Part shown: one piece after another, positions 1-13,173 of the stretch
How the letters are laid out: each line of letters begins with the position of its first letter
Numbering within the stretch: position 1 is the stretch's first letter
Assembly (NCBI GenBank): GCA_947652115.1
Contig: OX393568.1
Span: 11,193,447 to 11,257,446 of the forward strand
DNA length: 64,000 bases
Source of the DNA: Blastomussa wellsi
Taxonomy: Eukaryota > Cnidaria > Anthozoa > Scleractinia > Plerogyridae
Direction of reading: 5' to 3'
Notes under the pieces: model-generated
The model's database searches: none
What the model saw: only the letters and a program-made list of their open reading frames with translations
What the model was told of the DNA's origin: nothing
Made by a program: the position numbers and the translations under genes

Positions 1-873
1 TCGTCCGAATCGGCTGAAATGAAAGCGCAAATGTGCGCGCAGTGTTCTTATGACGAGAACATCGTAATTTCAACGTTTCGCGGTACCCGCAATTTTTTAG
101 CAAAAATTAAAATTTTTCGGAAAGCCAAAAAGTCATTTTTTGGAACTTCGTCCGAATTGGCTGAAATTTTAGCGCAAATGTGCGCGCAGTGTTCTTATGA
201 CGAGAACATCGTAATTTCAACGTTTCGCGGCACCCGCAATTTTTTAGCAAAAAATGAAATTTTTCGGAAGGCCAAAAAGTGATTTTTTGGAACTTCGTCC
301 GAATCGGCTGAAATTAAAGCGCAAATGTGCGCACAGTGTTCTTATGACGAGAACATCGTAATTTCAACGTTTCGCGGCACGCGCAATTTTTTAGCAAAAA
401 ATGAAATTTTTCGGAAGGCCAAAAAGTGATTTTTGGGAACTTCGTCCGAATCGGCTGAAATTAAAGCGCAAATGTGCGCGCAGTGTTCTTATGACGAGAA
501 CATCGTAATTTCAACGTTTCGCGGCACCCGCAATTTTTTAGCAAAAAATGAAATTTTTCGGAAGGCCAAAAAGTGATTTTTTGGAACTTCGTCCGAATCG
601 GCTGAAATTAAAGCGCAAATGTGCGCACAGTGTTCTTATGACGAGAACATCGTAATTTCAACGTTTCGCGGCACGCGCAATTTTTTAGCAAAAAATGAAA
701 TTTTTCGGAAGGCCAAAAAGTGATTTTTGGGAACTTCGTCCGAATCGGCTGAAATTAAAGCGCAAATGTGCGCGCAGTGTTCTTATGACGAGAACATCGT
801 AATTTCAACGTTTCGCGGCACCCGCAATTTTTTAGCAAAAAATTGAATTTTTCGGGAGGCCAAAAAGTGATTT
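1..873 (+). repeat. Satellite, start of higher-order block copy 1 with a duplicated dimer
   Basis: Bases 1-282 correspond to 13183-13464 (offset 13182), and 574-873 to about 13462-13761 (offset 12888). The 294-bp difference is a tandemly repeated two-monomer unit: a monomer with TGATTTTTTGG and GTGCGCACAG followed by one with TGATTTTTGGG and GTGCGCGCAG. It is present twice here (opening at 280 and 574) and once in the second copy. Confidence 0.85.
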
Positions 874-3800
874 TTGGGAACTTCGTCCGAATCGGCTGAA
901 ATTAAAGCGCAAATGTGCGCGCAGTGTTCTTATGACGAGAACATCGTAATTTCAACGTTTCGCGGCACGCGCAATTTTTTAGCAAAAAATCAAATTTTTC
1001 GGAAAGCCAAAAAGTCATTTTTGGGAACTTCGTCCGAATCGGCTGAAATTAAAGCGCAAATGTGCGCGCAGTGTTCTTATGACGAGAACATCGTAATTTC
1101 AACGTTTCGCGGCACCCGCAATTTTTTAGCAAAAAATGAAATTTTTCGGGAGGCCAAAAAGTGATTTTTGGGAACTTCGTCCGAATCGGCTGAAATTAAA
1201 GCGCAAATGTGCGCGCAGTGTTCTTATGACGAGAACATCGTAATTTGAACGTTTCGCGGCACCCGCAATTTTTTAGCAAAAAATGAAATTTTTCGGGAGG
1301 CCAAAAAGTGATTTTTGGGAACTTCGTCCGAATCGGCTGAAATTAAAGCGCAAATGTGCGCGCAGTGTTCTTATGACGAGAACATTGTAATTTCAACGTT
1401 TCGCGGCACCCGCAATTTTTTAGCAAAAAATGAAATTTTTCGGAAGGCCAAAAAGTTGTTTTTTGAAACTTTGTCCGAGTCGGCTGAAATTAAAGCGGAA
1501 ATGTGCGCGCAGTGTTCTTATGACGAGAACATCGTAATTTCAACCTTTCGCGGCACGCGCAATTTTTTAGCAAAAAATGAAATTTTTCGGAAGGCCAAAA
1601 AGTGATTTTTGGGAACTTCGTCCGAATCGGCTGAAATTAAAGCGCAAATGTGCGCGCAGTGTTCTTATGACGAGAACATCGTAATTTCAACGTTTCGCGG
1701 CACGCGCAATTTTTTAGCAAAAAATCAAATTTTTCGGAAAGCCAAAAAGTGATTTTTGGGAACTTCGTCCGAATCGGCTGAAATTAAAGCGCAAATGTGC
1801 GCGCAGTGTTCTTATGACGAGAACATCGTAATTTCAACGTTTCGTGGCACCCGCAATTTTTTAGCAAAAAATGAAATTTTTCGGGAGGCCAAAAAGTTAT
1901 TTTTGGGAACTTTGTCCGAATCGGCTGAAATTAAAGCGCAAATGTGCGCGCAGTGTTCTTATGACGAGAACATCGTAATTTCAACGTTTCGCGGCACCCG
2001 CAATTTTTTAGCAAAAAATGAAATTTTTCGGGAGGCCAAAAAGTGATTTTTGGGAACTTCGTCCGAATCGGCTGAAATTAAAGCGCAAATGTGCGCGCAG
2101 TGTTCTTATGACGAGAACATCGTAATTTCAACGTTTCGCGGCACCTGCAATTTTTTAGCGAAAAATGAAATTTTTCGGAAGGCCAAAAAGTGATTGTTGG
2201 GAACTTCATCCGAATCGGCTGAAATGAAAGCGCAACTGTGCGCGCAGTGTTCTTATGACGAGAACATCGTACTTTCAACGTTTCGCGGAACGCGCAATTT
2301 TTTAGCAAAAAAAGAAATTTTTCGGAAGGCCAAAAAGTGATTTTTGGGAACTTCGTCCGAATCGGCTGAAATTAAAGCGCAAATGAGCGCGCAGTGTTCT
2401 TATGACGAGAACATCGTAATTTCAACGTTTCGCGGCACCCGCAATTTTTTAGCAAAAAATGAAATTTTTCGGAAGGCCAAAAAGTGATTTTTGGGAACTT
2501 TGTCCTAATCGGCTGAAATAAAAGCGCAAATGTGCGCGCAGTGTTCTTATGACGAGAACATCGTAATTTCAACGTTTCGCGGCACGCGCAATTTTTTAGA
2601 AAAAAAATCAAATTTTTCGGAAAGCCAAAAAGTGATTTTTGGGAACTTCGTCCGAATCGGCTGAAATTAAAGCGCAAATGTGCGCGCAGTGTTCTTATGA
2701 CGAGAACATCGTAATTTCAACGTTTCGCGGCACCCGCAATTTTTGAGCAAAAAATGAAATTTTTCGGGAGGCCAAAAAGTGATTTTTGGGAACTTCGTCC
2801 GAATCGGCTGAAATTAAAGCGCAAATGTGCGCCCAGTGTTCTTATGACGAGAACATCGTAATTTCAACGTTTCGCGGCACCCGCAATTTTTTAGCGAAAA
2901 ATGAAATTTTTCGGAAGGCCAAAAAGTGATTTTTGGGAACTTCGTCCGAATCGGCTGAAATTAAAGCGCAAACTGTTCGCGCAGTGTTCTTATGACGAGA
3001 ACATCGTAATTTCAACGTTTCGCGGCACCCGCAATTTTTTAGCGAAAAATGAAATTTTTCGGAAGGCCAAAAAGTGATTTTTGGGAACTTCGTCCGAATC
3101 GGCTGAAATGAAAGCGCAAACTGTTCGCGCAGTGTTCTTATGACGAGAACATCGTAATTTCAACGTTTCGCGGCACCCGCAATTTTTTAGCAAAAAATGA
3201 ATTTTTTCGGAAGGCCAAAAAGTAATTTTTTGGAACTTCCTCCGAATCGGCTGAAATTAAAGCGCAAATGTGCGCGCAGTGTTCTTATGTCGAGAACATC
3301 GTAATTTCAACGTTTCGCGGCACCCGCAATTTTTTAGCAAAAAATGAAATTTTTCGGGAGGCCAAAAAGTGATTTTTGGGAACTTCGTCCGAATCGGCTG
3401 AAATTAAAGCGCAAATGTGCGCGCAGTGTTCTTATGACGAGAAGATCGTAATTTCAACGTTTCGCGGCACCCGCAATTTTTTAGCAAAAAATGAAATTTT
3501 TCGGGAGGCCAAAAAGTGATTTTTGGGAACTTCGCCCGAATCGGCTTAAATGAAAGCGCAAATGTGCGCGCAGTGTTCTTATGACGAGAACATTGTAATT
3601 TCAACGTTTCACGAAACGCGCAATTTTTTAGCAAAAAATGATTTTTTTCGGAAGGCCAAAAAGTGATTTTTGCGAACTTCGTCCGAACGGCTGAAATTAA
3701 AGCGCAAATATGCGCGCAGTGTTCTTATGACGAGAACATCGTAATTTCAACGTTTCGCGGCACGCGCAATTTTTTAGCAGAAAATGAAATTTTTTGGAAG

Positions 3801-6800
3801 GCCAAAAAGTGATTTTTGGGAACTTCGTCCGAATCGGCTGAAATTAAAGCGCAAATGTGCGCGCAGTGTTCTTATGACGAGAACATCGTAATTTCAACGT
3901 TTCGCGGCACCCGCAATTTTTTAGCAAAAAATGAAATTTTTCGGGAGGCCAAAAAGTGATTTTTGGGAACTTCGTCCGAATCGGCTGAAATTAAAGCGCG
4001 AATGTGCGCGCAGTGTTCTTATGACGAGAACATCGTAAATTCAACGTTTCGCGGCACCCGCAATTTTTTAGCAAAAAATGAAATTTTTCGGGAGGCCAAA
4101 AAGTGATTTTTGGGAACTTCGCCCGAATCGGCTTAAATGAAAACGCAAATGTGCGCCCAGTGTTCTTATGACGAGAACATTGTAATTTCAACGTTTCACG
4201 AAACGCGCAATTTTTTAGCAAAAAATGAATTTTTTCGGAAGGCCAAAAAGTGATTTTTGCGAACTTCGTCCGAACGGCTGAAATTAAAGCGCAAATATGC
4301 GCGCAGTGTTCTTATGACGAGAACATCGTAATTTCAACGTTTCGCGGCACCCGCAATTTTTTAGCAAAACGTGAAATTTTTCGGAAGGCCAAAGAGTAAT
4401 TTTTCTGAACTTCGTCCGAATCGGCTGAAATTTTACCGCAAATGTGCGCGCAGTGTTCTTATGACGAGAGCATCGTAATTTCAACGTTTCGCGGCACCCG
4501 CAATTTTTTAGCAAAAAATGAAATTTTTCGGAAAGCCAAAAAGTGATTTTTGGGAACTTTGTCCGAATCGGCTTAAATTTTACCGCAAATGTGCGCGCAG
4601 TGTTCTTGTGATGAGAACATCGTAATTTCAACGTTTCGCGGCACCCCCAATTTTTTAGCAAAAAATGAAATTTTTCGGAAGGCCAAAAAGTGATTTTTGG
4701 GAACTTCGTCCGAATCGGCTGAAATTAAAGCGCAAATGTGCGCGCAGTGTTCTTATGACGAGAACATCGTAATTTCAACGTTTCGCGGCACCCGCAATTT
4801 TTTAGCAAAACGTGAAATTTTTCGAAAGGCCAAAGAGTAATTTTTCTGAACTTCGTCCGAATCGGCTGAAATTTTACCGCAAATGTGCGCGCAGTGTTCT
4901 TCTGACGAGAGCATCGTAATTTCAACGTTTCGCGGCACCCGCAATTTTTTAGCAAAAAATGAAATTTTTCGGAAAGCCAAAAAGTGATTTTTGGGAACTT
5001 TGTCCGAATCGGCTTAAATTTTACCGCAAATGTGCGCGCAGTGTTCTTGTGATGAGAACATCGTAATTTCAACGTTTCGCGGCACCCACAATTTTTTAGC
5101 AAAAAATGAAATTTTTCGGAAGGCCAAAAAGTGATTTTTGGGAACTTCGTCCGAATCGGCTGAAATTAAAGCGCAAATGTGCGCGCAGTGTTCTTATGAC
5201 GAGAACATCGTAATTTCAACGTTTCGCGGCACCCGCAATTTTTTAGCAAAAAATGAAATTTTTCGGGAGGCCAAAAAGTGATTGTTGGAAACTTCCTCCG
5301 AATCGGCTGAAATAAAAGCGCAAATGTGCGCGCAGTGTTCTTATGACGAGAACATCGTAATTTCAACGTTTCGCGGCACCCGCAATTTTTTAGCAAAAAA
5401 TGAAATTTTTCGGAAGGCCAAAAAGTGATTTTTGGGAACTTTGTCCTAATCGGCTGAAATAAAAGCGCAAATGTGCGCGCAGTGTTCTTATGACGAGAAC
5501 ATCGTAATTTCAACGTTTCGCGGCACGCGCAATTTTTTAGAAAAAAAATCAAATTTTTCGGAAAGCCAAAAAGTGATTTTTGGGAACTTCGTCCGAATCG
5601 GCTGAAATTAAAGCGCAAATGTGCGCGCAGTGCTCTTATGACGCGAACATCGTAATTTCAACGTTTGGCGGCACCCGCAATTTTTTAGCAAAAAATGAAA
5701 TTTTTCGGGAGGTCCCAAAGTGATTTTTGGGAACTTCATCCGAATCGGCTGAAATTAAAGCGCAAATGTGCGCGCAGTGTTCTTACGACGAGAACATCGT
5801 AATTTCAACGTTTCGCGGCACCCGCAATTTTTTAGCAAAAAATGAAATTTTTCGGAAGGCCAAAAAGTGATTTTTTGGAACTTCCTCCGAATCGGCTGAA
5901 ATTAAAGCGCAAATGTGCGCGCAGTGTTCTTATGACGAGAACATCGTAATTTCAACGTTTCGCGGCACCCGCAATTTTTTAGCAAAAAATGAAATTTTTT
6001 GGAAGGCCAAAAAGTGATTTTTGGGAACTTTGTCCTAATCGGCTGAAATAAAAGCGCAAATGTGCGCGCAGTGTTCTTATGACGAGAACATCGTAATTTC
6101 AACGTTTCGCGGCACGCGCAATTTTTTAGAAAAAAAATCAAATTTTTCGGAAAGCCAAAAAGTGATTTTTGGGAACTTCGTCCGAATCGGCTGAAATTAA
6201 AGCGCAAATGTGCGCGCAGTGTTCTTATGACGCGAACATCGTAATTTCAACGTTTCGCGGCACCCGCAATTTTTGAGCAAAAAATGAAATTTTTCGGGAG
6301 GCCAAAAAGTGATTTTTGGGAACTTCGTCCGAATCGGCTGAAATTAAAGCGCAAATGTGCGCGCAGTGTTCTTATGACGAGAACATCGTAATTTCAACGT
6401 TTCGCGGCACCCGCAATTTTTTAGCAAAACGTGAAATTTTTCGGAAGGCCAAAGAGTAATTTTTCTGAACTTCGTCCGAATCGGCTGAAATTTTACCGCA
6501 AATGTGCGCGCAGTGTTCTTATGACGAGAGCATCGTAATTTCAACGTTTCGCGGCACCCGCAATTTTTTAGCAAAAAATGAAATTTTTCGGAAAGCCAAA
6601 AAGTGATTTTTGGGAACTTTGTCCGAATCGGCTTAAATTTTACCGCAAATGTGCGCGCAGTGTTCTTGTGATGAGAACATCGTAATTTCAACGTTTCGCG
6701 GCACCCCCAATTTTTTAGCAAAAAATGAAATTTTTCGGAAGGCCAAAAAGTGATTTTTGGGAACTTCGTCCGAATCGGCTGAAATTAAAGCGCAAATGTG

Positions 6801-7226
6801 CGCGCAGTGTTCTTATGACGAGAACATCGTAATTTCAACGTTTCGCGGCACCCGCAATTTTTTAGCAAAACGTGAAATTTTTCGAAAGGCCAAAGAGTAA
6901 TTTTTCTGAACTTCGTCCGAATCGGCTGAAATTTTACCGCAAATGTGCGCGCAGTGTTCTTATGACGAGAGCATCGTAATTTCAACGTTTCGCGGCACCC
7001 GCAATTTTTTAGCAAAAAATGAAATTTTTCGGAAAGCCAAAAAGTGATTTTTGGGAACTTTGTCCGAATCGGCTTAAATTTTACCGCAAATGTGCGCGCA
7101 GTGTTCTTGTGATGAGAACATCGTAATTTCAACGTTTCGCGGCACCCACAATTTTTTAGCAAAAAATGAAATTTTTCGAAAGGCCAAAAAGTGATTTTTG
7201 GGAACTTCGTCCGAATCGGCTGAAAT
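874..7226 (+). repeat. Satellite higher-order block, copy 1
   Basis: The order of variant monomers matches 13762-20114 at a constant offset of 12888, with only scattered single-base differences (for example CAGTGCTCTT near 5630 against CAGTGTTCTT near 18518). Marker monomers include the A8 variant TTTTTTAGAAAAAAAATC near 2598, 5540 and 6130, CACGAAACGCG near 3608 and 4197, and paired TTTTACCGC monomers from about 4430 to 7090. The match ends at about 7226, where this copy has TTTTACCGC and copy 2 has TTAAAGCGC. Confidence 0.88.
881..897 (+). other. CENP-B-box-like motif (example copy)
   Basis: CTTCGTCCGAATCGGCT matches the required CENP-B box pattern NTTCGNNNNANNCGGGN at eight of nine fixed positions; only the last G of CGGG is C. 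The same motif sits at the same phase in most monomers of both halves of the array. Common variants are CTTCATCC, CTTTGTCC and CTTCCTCC, which weaken the TTCG half, and a one-base loss (CGTCCGAACGG) near 3690 and 4272. Known: the mammalian box binds CENP-B, a domesticated pogo-type transposase. Inferred: a related protein could bind here. Chance resemblance remains possible. Confidence 0.5.
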
Positions 7227-8668
7227 TTTACCGCAAATGTGCGCGCAGTGTTCTTATGACGAGAGCATCGTAATTTCAACGTTTCGCGGCACCCGCAATT
7301 TTTTAGCAAAAAATGAAATTTTTCGGAAAGCCAAAAAGTGATTTTTGGGAACTTCGTCCGAATCGGCTGAAATTAAAGCGCAAATGTGCGCGCAGTGTTC
7401 TTATGACGAGAACATCGTAATTTCAACGTTTCGCGGCACCCGCAATTTTTTAGCAAAAAATGAAATTTTTCGGAAAGCCAAAAAGTGATTTTTGGGAACT
7501 TCATCCGAATCGGCTAAAATTTTACCGCAAATGTGCGCGCAGTGTTCTTATGACGAGAACATCGTAATTTCAACGTTTCGCGGCACCCGCAATTTTTTAG
7601 CAAAAAATGAAATTTTTCGGGAGGCCAAAAAGTGATTTTTGGGAACTTCGTCCGAATCGGCTGAAATTAAAGCGCAAATGTGCGCGCAGTGTTCTTATGA
7701 CGAGAACATCGTAATTTCAACGTTTCGCGGCACCCACAATTTTTTAGCGAAAAATGAAATTTTTCGGAAGGCCAAAAAGTGATTTTTGGGAACTTCGTCC
7801 GAATCGGCTGAAATTAAAGCGCAAATGTGCGCGCAGTGTTCTTATGACGAGAACATCGTAATTTCAACGTTTCGCGGCACGCGCAATTTTTTTAGCAAAA
7901 AATCAAATTTTTCGGAAAGCCAAAAAGTGATTTTTGGGAACTTCGTCCGAATCGGCTGAAATTGAAGCGCAAATGTGCGCGCAGTGTTCTTATGACGAGA
8001 ACATCGTAATTTCAACGTTTCGCGGCACCCGCAATTTTTTAGCAAAAAATGAAATTTTTCGGAAAGCCAAAAAGTGATTTTTGGGAACTTCATCCGAATC
8101 GGCTAAAATTTTACCGCAAATGTGCGCGCAGTGTTCTTCTGACGAGAACATCGTAATTTCAACGTTTCGCGGCACCCGCAATTTTTTAGCAAAAAATGAA
8201 ATTTTTCGGGAGGCCAAAAAGTGATTTTTGGGAACTTCGTCCGAATCGGCTGAAATTAAAGCGCAAATGTGCGCGCAGTGTTCTTATGACGAGAACATCG
8301 TAATTTCAACGTTTCGCGGCACCCACAATTTTTTAGCGAAAAATGAAATTTTTCGGAAGGCCAAAAAGTGATTTTTGGGAACTTCGTCCGAATCGGCTGA
8401 AATTAAAGCGCAAATGTGCGCGCAGTGTTCTTATGACGAGAACATCGTAATTTCAACGTTTCGCGGCACCCGCAATTTTTTAGCAAAAAATGAAATTTTT
8501 CGGGAGGCCAAAAAGTGATTTTTGGGAACTTCGTCCGAATCGGCTGAAATTAAAGCGCAAATGTGCGCGCAGTGTTCTTATGACGAGAACATCGTAATTT
8601 CAACGTTTCGCGGCACCCGCAATTTTTTAGCAAAAAATGAAATTTTTCGGGAGGCCAAAAAGTGATTT
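7227..8668 (+). repeat. Satellite, local four-monomer duplication
   Basis: A monomer beginning TTCATCCGAATCGGCTAAAA and carrying TTTTACCGC occurs near 7501 and again 589 bp later near 8090, each followed by a CACCCACAATTT monomer. The period is four monomers plus one base, the extra base being a seventh T in the run near 7890. This points to a recent tandem duplication of a four-monomer piece. Confidence 0.75.
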
Positions 8669-9459
8669 TTGGGAACTTCGTCCGAATCGGCTGAAATTAA
8701 AGCGCAAATGTGCGCGCAGTGTTCTTATGACGAGAACATCGTAATTTCAACGTTTCGCGGCACCCGCAATTTTTTAGCAAAAAATGAAATTTTTCGGAAG
8801 GCCAAAAAGTTGTTTTTTGAAACTTTGTCCGAGTCGGCTGAAATTAAAGCGGAAATGTGCGCGCAGTGTTCTTATGACGAGAACATCGTAATTTCAACCT
8901 TTCGCGGCACGCGCAATTTTTTAGCAAAAAATGAAATTTTTCGGAAGGCCAAAAAGTGATTTTTGGGAACTTCGTCCGAATCGGCTGAAATTAAAGCGCA
9001 AATGTGCGCGCAGTGTTCTTATGACGAGAACATCGTAATTTCAACGTTTCGCGGCACGCGCAATTTTTTAGCAAAAAATCAAATTTTTCGGAAAGCCAAA
9101 AAGTGATTTTTGGGAACTTCGTCCGAATCGGCTGAAATTAAAGCGCAAATGTGCGCGCAGTGTTCTTATGACGAGAACATCGTAATTTCAACGTTTCGTG
9201 GCACCCGCAATTTTTTAGCAAAAAATGAAATTTTTCGGGAGGCCAAAAAGTTATTTTTGGGAACTTTGTCCGAATCGGCTGAAATTAAAGCGCAAATGTG
9301 CGCGCAGTGTTCTTATGACGAGAACATCGTAATTTCAACGTTTCGCGGCACCCGCAATTTTTTAGCAAAAAATGAAATTTTTCGGGAGGCCAAAAAGTGA
9401 TTTTTGGGAACTTCGTCCGAATCGGCTGAAATTAAAGCGCAAATGTGCGCGCAGTGTTC
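8669..9459 (+). repeat. Satellite segment re-used from 1315-2105
   Basis: The rare monomers with AAGTTGTTTTTTGAAACTTTG, GTCCGAGTCGG and TTTCAACCTTTCG recur here in the same order as at 1315-2105, at a constant offset of 7354. One visible difference is AACATCG here against AACATTG near 1381. The copy breaks at about 9460, where a GAACTTCGTAATTGCAACG monomer begins. Confidence 0.8.
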
Positions 9460-11114
9460 TTATGACGAGAACTTCGTAATTGCAACGTTTCGTGGCACCC
9501 GCAATTTTTTAGCAAAAAATGAAAGTTTTCGGAAGGCCAAACAGTGATTTTTGGGAACTTCGTCCGAATCGGCTGAAATGAAAGCGCAAACTGTTCGCGC
9601 AGTGTTCTTATGACGAGAACATCGTAATTTCAACGTTTCGCGGCACCCGCAATTTTTTAGCAAAAAATGAATTTTTTCAGAAGGCCAAAAAGTGATTTTT
9701 GGGAACTTTCTCCGAATCGGCTGAAATTAAAGCGCAAATGTGCGCGCAGTGTTCTTATGACGAGAACATCGTAATTTCAACGTTTCGCGGCACCCGCAAT
9801 TTTTTAGCGAAAAATGAAATTTTTCGGAAGGCCAAAAAGTAATTTTTTGGAACTTCCTCCGAATCGGCTGAAATTAAAGCGCAAATGTGCGCGCAGTGTT
9901 CTTATGACGAGAACATCGTAATTTGAACGTTTCGCGGCACCCGCAATTTTTTAGCAAAAAATGAAATTTTTCGGAAGGCCAAAAAGTGATTTTTGGGAAC
10001 TTCGTCCGAATCGGCTGAAATGAAAGCGCAAACTGTTCGCGCAGTGTTCTTATGACGAGAACATCGTAATTTCAACGTTTCGCGGCACCCGCAATTTTTT
10101 AGCGAAAAATGAAATTTTTCGGAAGGCCAAAAAGTGATTTTTGGGAACTTCGTCCGAATCGGCTGAAATGAAAGCGCAAACTGTTCGCGCAGTGTTCTTA
10201 TGACGAGAACATCGTAATTTCAACGTTTCGCGGCACCCGCAATTTTTTAGCGAAAAATGAATTTTTTCGGAAGGCCAAAAAGTGATTTTTGGGAACTTTT
10301 TCCGAATCGGCTGAAATTAAAGCGCAAATGTGCGCGCAGTGTTCTTATGACGAGAACATCGTAATTTCAACGTTTCGCGGCACCCGCAATTTTTTAGCAA
10401 AAAATGAATTTTTTCGGAAGGCCAAAAAGTGATTTTTGGGAACTTTCTCCGAATCGGCTGAAATTAAAACGCAAATGTGCGCGCAGTGTTCTTATGACGA
10501 GAACATCGTAATTTCAACGTTTCGCGGCACCCGCAATTTTTTAGCCAAAAATGATATTTTTCGGAAGGCCAAAAAGTGATTTTTTGGAACTTCGTCCGAA
10601 TCGGCTGAAATTAAAGCGCAAATGTGCGCACAGTGTTCTTATGACGAGAACATCGTAATTTCAACGTTTCGCGGCACGCGCAATTTTTTAGCAAAAAATG
10701 AAATTTTTCGGAAGGCCAAAAAGTGATTTTTGGGAACTTCGTCCGAATCGGCTGAAATTAAACCGCAAATGTGCGCGCAGTGTTCTTATGACGAGAACAT
10801 CGTAATTTCAACGTTTCGCGGCACCCGCAATTTTTTAGCAAAAAATGAATTTTTTCGGAAGGCCAAAAAGTGATTTTTGGGAACTTTCTCCGAATCGGCT
10901 GAAATTTCGCGGCACCCGCAATTTTTTAGCAAAAATTGAAATTTTTCGGAAGGCCAAAAAGTGATTTTTGGGAACTTCGTCCGAATCGGCTGAAATGAAA
11001 GCACAAATGTGCGCGCAGTGTTCTTATGACGAGAACATCGTAATTTCAACGTTTTGCGGAACGCGCAATTTTTTAGCAAAAAAAGAAATTTTTCGGAAGG
11101 CCAAAAAGTGATTT
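9460..11114 (+). repeat. Satellite segment with AACTGTTCGCG monomers and a truncated monomer
   Basis: Several monomers here carry AAACTGTTCGCGC in place of AAATGTGCGCGC (near 9590, 10030 and 10185). The monomer opening at 10871 is only 91 bp long: a 56-bp internal deletion joins GAAAT to TTCGCGG. This shifts the phase of everything downstream. Confidence 0.85.
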
Positions 11115-12743
11115 TTGGGAACTTCGTCCGAATCGGCTGAAATAAAAGCGCAAATGTGCGCGCAGTGTTCTTATGACGAGAACATCGTAATTTCAACGTT
11201 TCGCGGCACCCGCAATTTTTTAGCAAAAATTAAAATTTTTCGGAAAGCCAAAAAGTCATTTTTTGGAACTTCGTCCGAATTGGCTGAAATTTTAGCGCAA
11301 ATGTGCGCGCAGTGTTCTTATGACGAGAACATCGTAATTTCAACGTTTCGCGGCACCCGCAATTTTTTAGCAAAAAATGAAATTTTTCGGAAGGCCAAAA
11401 AGTGATTTTTTGGAACTTCGTCCGAATCGGCTGAAATTAAAGCGCAAATGTGCGCACAGTGTTCTTATGACGAGAACATCGTAATTTCAACGTTTCGCGG
11501 CACGCGCAATTTTTTAGCAAAAAATGAAATTTTTCGGAAGGCCAAAAAGTGATTTTTGGGAACTTCGTCCGAATCGGCTGAAATTAAAGCGCAAATGTGC
11601 GCGCAGTGTTCTTATGACGAGAACATCGTAATTTCAACGTTTCGCGGCACCCGCAATTTTTTAGCAAAAAATTGAATTTTTCGGGAGGCCAAAAAGTGAT
11701 TTTTGGGAACTTCGTCCGAATCGGCTGAAATTAAAGCGCAAATGTGCGCGCAGTGTTCTTATGACGAGAACATCGTAATTTCAACGTTTCGCGGCACGCG
11801 CAATTTTTTAGCAAAAAATCAAATTTTTCGGAAAGCCAAAAAGTCATTTTTGGGAACTTCGTCCGAATCGGCTGAAATTAAAGCGCAAATGTGCGCGCAG
11901 TGTTCTTATGACGAGAACATCGTAATTTCAACGTTTCGCGGCACCCGCAATTTTTTAGCAAAAAATGAAATTTTTCGGGAGGCCAAAAAGTGATTTTTGG
12001 GAACTTCGTCCGAATCGGCTGAAATTAAAGCGCAAATGTGCGCGCAGTGTTCTTATGACGAGAACATCGTAATTTCAACGTTTCGCGGCACCCGCAATTT
12101 TTTAGCAAAAAATGAAATTTTTCGGAACGCCAAAAAGTTGTTTTTTGAAACTTTGTCCGAGTCGGCTGAAATTAAAGCGGAAATGTGCGCGCAGTGTTCT
12201 TATGACGAGAACATCGTAATTTCAACCTTTCGCGGCACGCGCAATTTTTTAGCAAAAAATGAAATTTTTCGGAAGGCCAAAAAGTGATTTTTGGGAACTT
12301 CGTCCGAATCGGCTGAAATTAAAGCGCAAATGTGCGCGCAGTGTTCTTATGACGAGAACATCGTAATTTCAACGTTTCGCGGCACGCGCAATTTTTTAGC
12401 AAAAAATCAAATTTTTCGGAAAGCCAAAAAGTGATTTTTGGGAACTTCGTCCGAATCGGCTGAAATTAGAGCGCAAATGTGCGCGCAGTGTTCTTATGAC
12501 GAGAACATCGTAATTTCAACGTTTCGTGGCACCCGCAATTTTTTAGCAAAAAATGAAATTTTTCGGGAGGCCAAAAAGTTATTTTTGGGAACTTTGTCCG
12601 AATCGGCTGAAATTAAAGCGCAAATGTGCGCGCAGTGTTCTTATGACGAGAACATCGTAATTTCAACGTTTCGCGGCACCCGCAATTTTTTAGCAAAAAA
12701 TGAAATTTTTCGGGAGGCCAAAAAGTGATTTTTGGGAACTTCG
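11115..12743 (+). repeat. Satellite segment matching 13174-14949, one monomer shorter
   Basis: Monomers from 11115 match 13174 onward at offset 2059 up to about 11996; after that the offset is 2206, so one 147-bp monomer is absent here. The pair with AAAATTAAAATTTTTCGG and GTCCGAATTGGCTGAAATTTT marks the start of the block. This is effectively a direct neighbour copy of the head of block copy 2. Confidence 0.82.
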
Positions 12744-13173
12744 TCCGAATCGGCTGAAATTAAAGCGCAAATGTGCGCGCAGTGTTCTTATGACGAGAAC
12801 TTCGTAATTGCAACGTTTCGTGGCACCCGCAATTTTTTAGCAAAAAATGAAAGTTTTCGGAAGGCCAAACAGTGATTTTTGGGAACTTCGTCCGAATCGG
12901 CTGAAATGAAAGCGCAAACTGTTCGCGCAGTGTTCTTATGACGAGAACATCGTAATTTCAACGTTTCGCGGCACCCGCAATTTTTTAGCAAAAAATGATT
13001 TTTTTCGGAAGGCCAAAAAGTGATTTTTGGGAACTTTCTCCGAATCGGCTGAAATTAAAGCGCAAATGTGCGCGCAGTGTTCTTATGACGAGAACATCGT
13101 AATTTCAACGTTTCGCGGCACCCGCAATTTTTTAGCGAAAAATGAAATTTTTCGGAAGGCCAAAAAGTGATTT
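12744..13173 (+). repeat. Satellite linker matching 22600-23029
   Basis: The monomer with GAACTTCGTAATTGCAACG and GAAAGTTTTCGG near 12797-12855 recurs near 22653 at offset 9856 and near 9470. It precedes block copies 2 and 3, so it behaves as part of the large repeating unit and not as unique sequence. Confidence 0.8.

Noticed and set aside
2100..2121. Steroid-receptor-type response element (TGTTCT and AGAACA half-sites)
   Set aside because: The half-sites are in everted order with a 7-base spacer instead of the inverted order with a 3-base spacer, and they are part of every satellite monomer.
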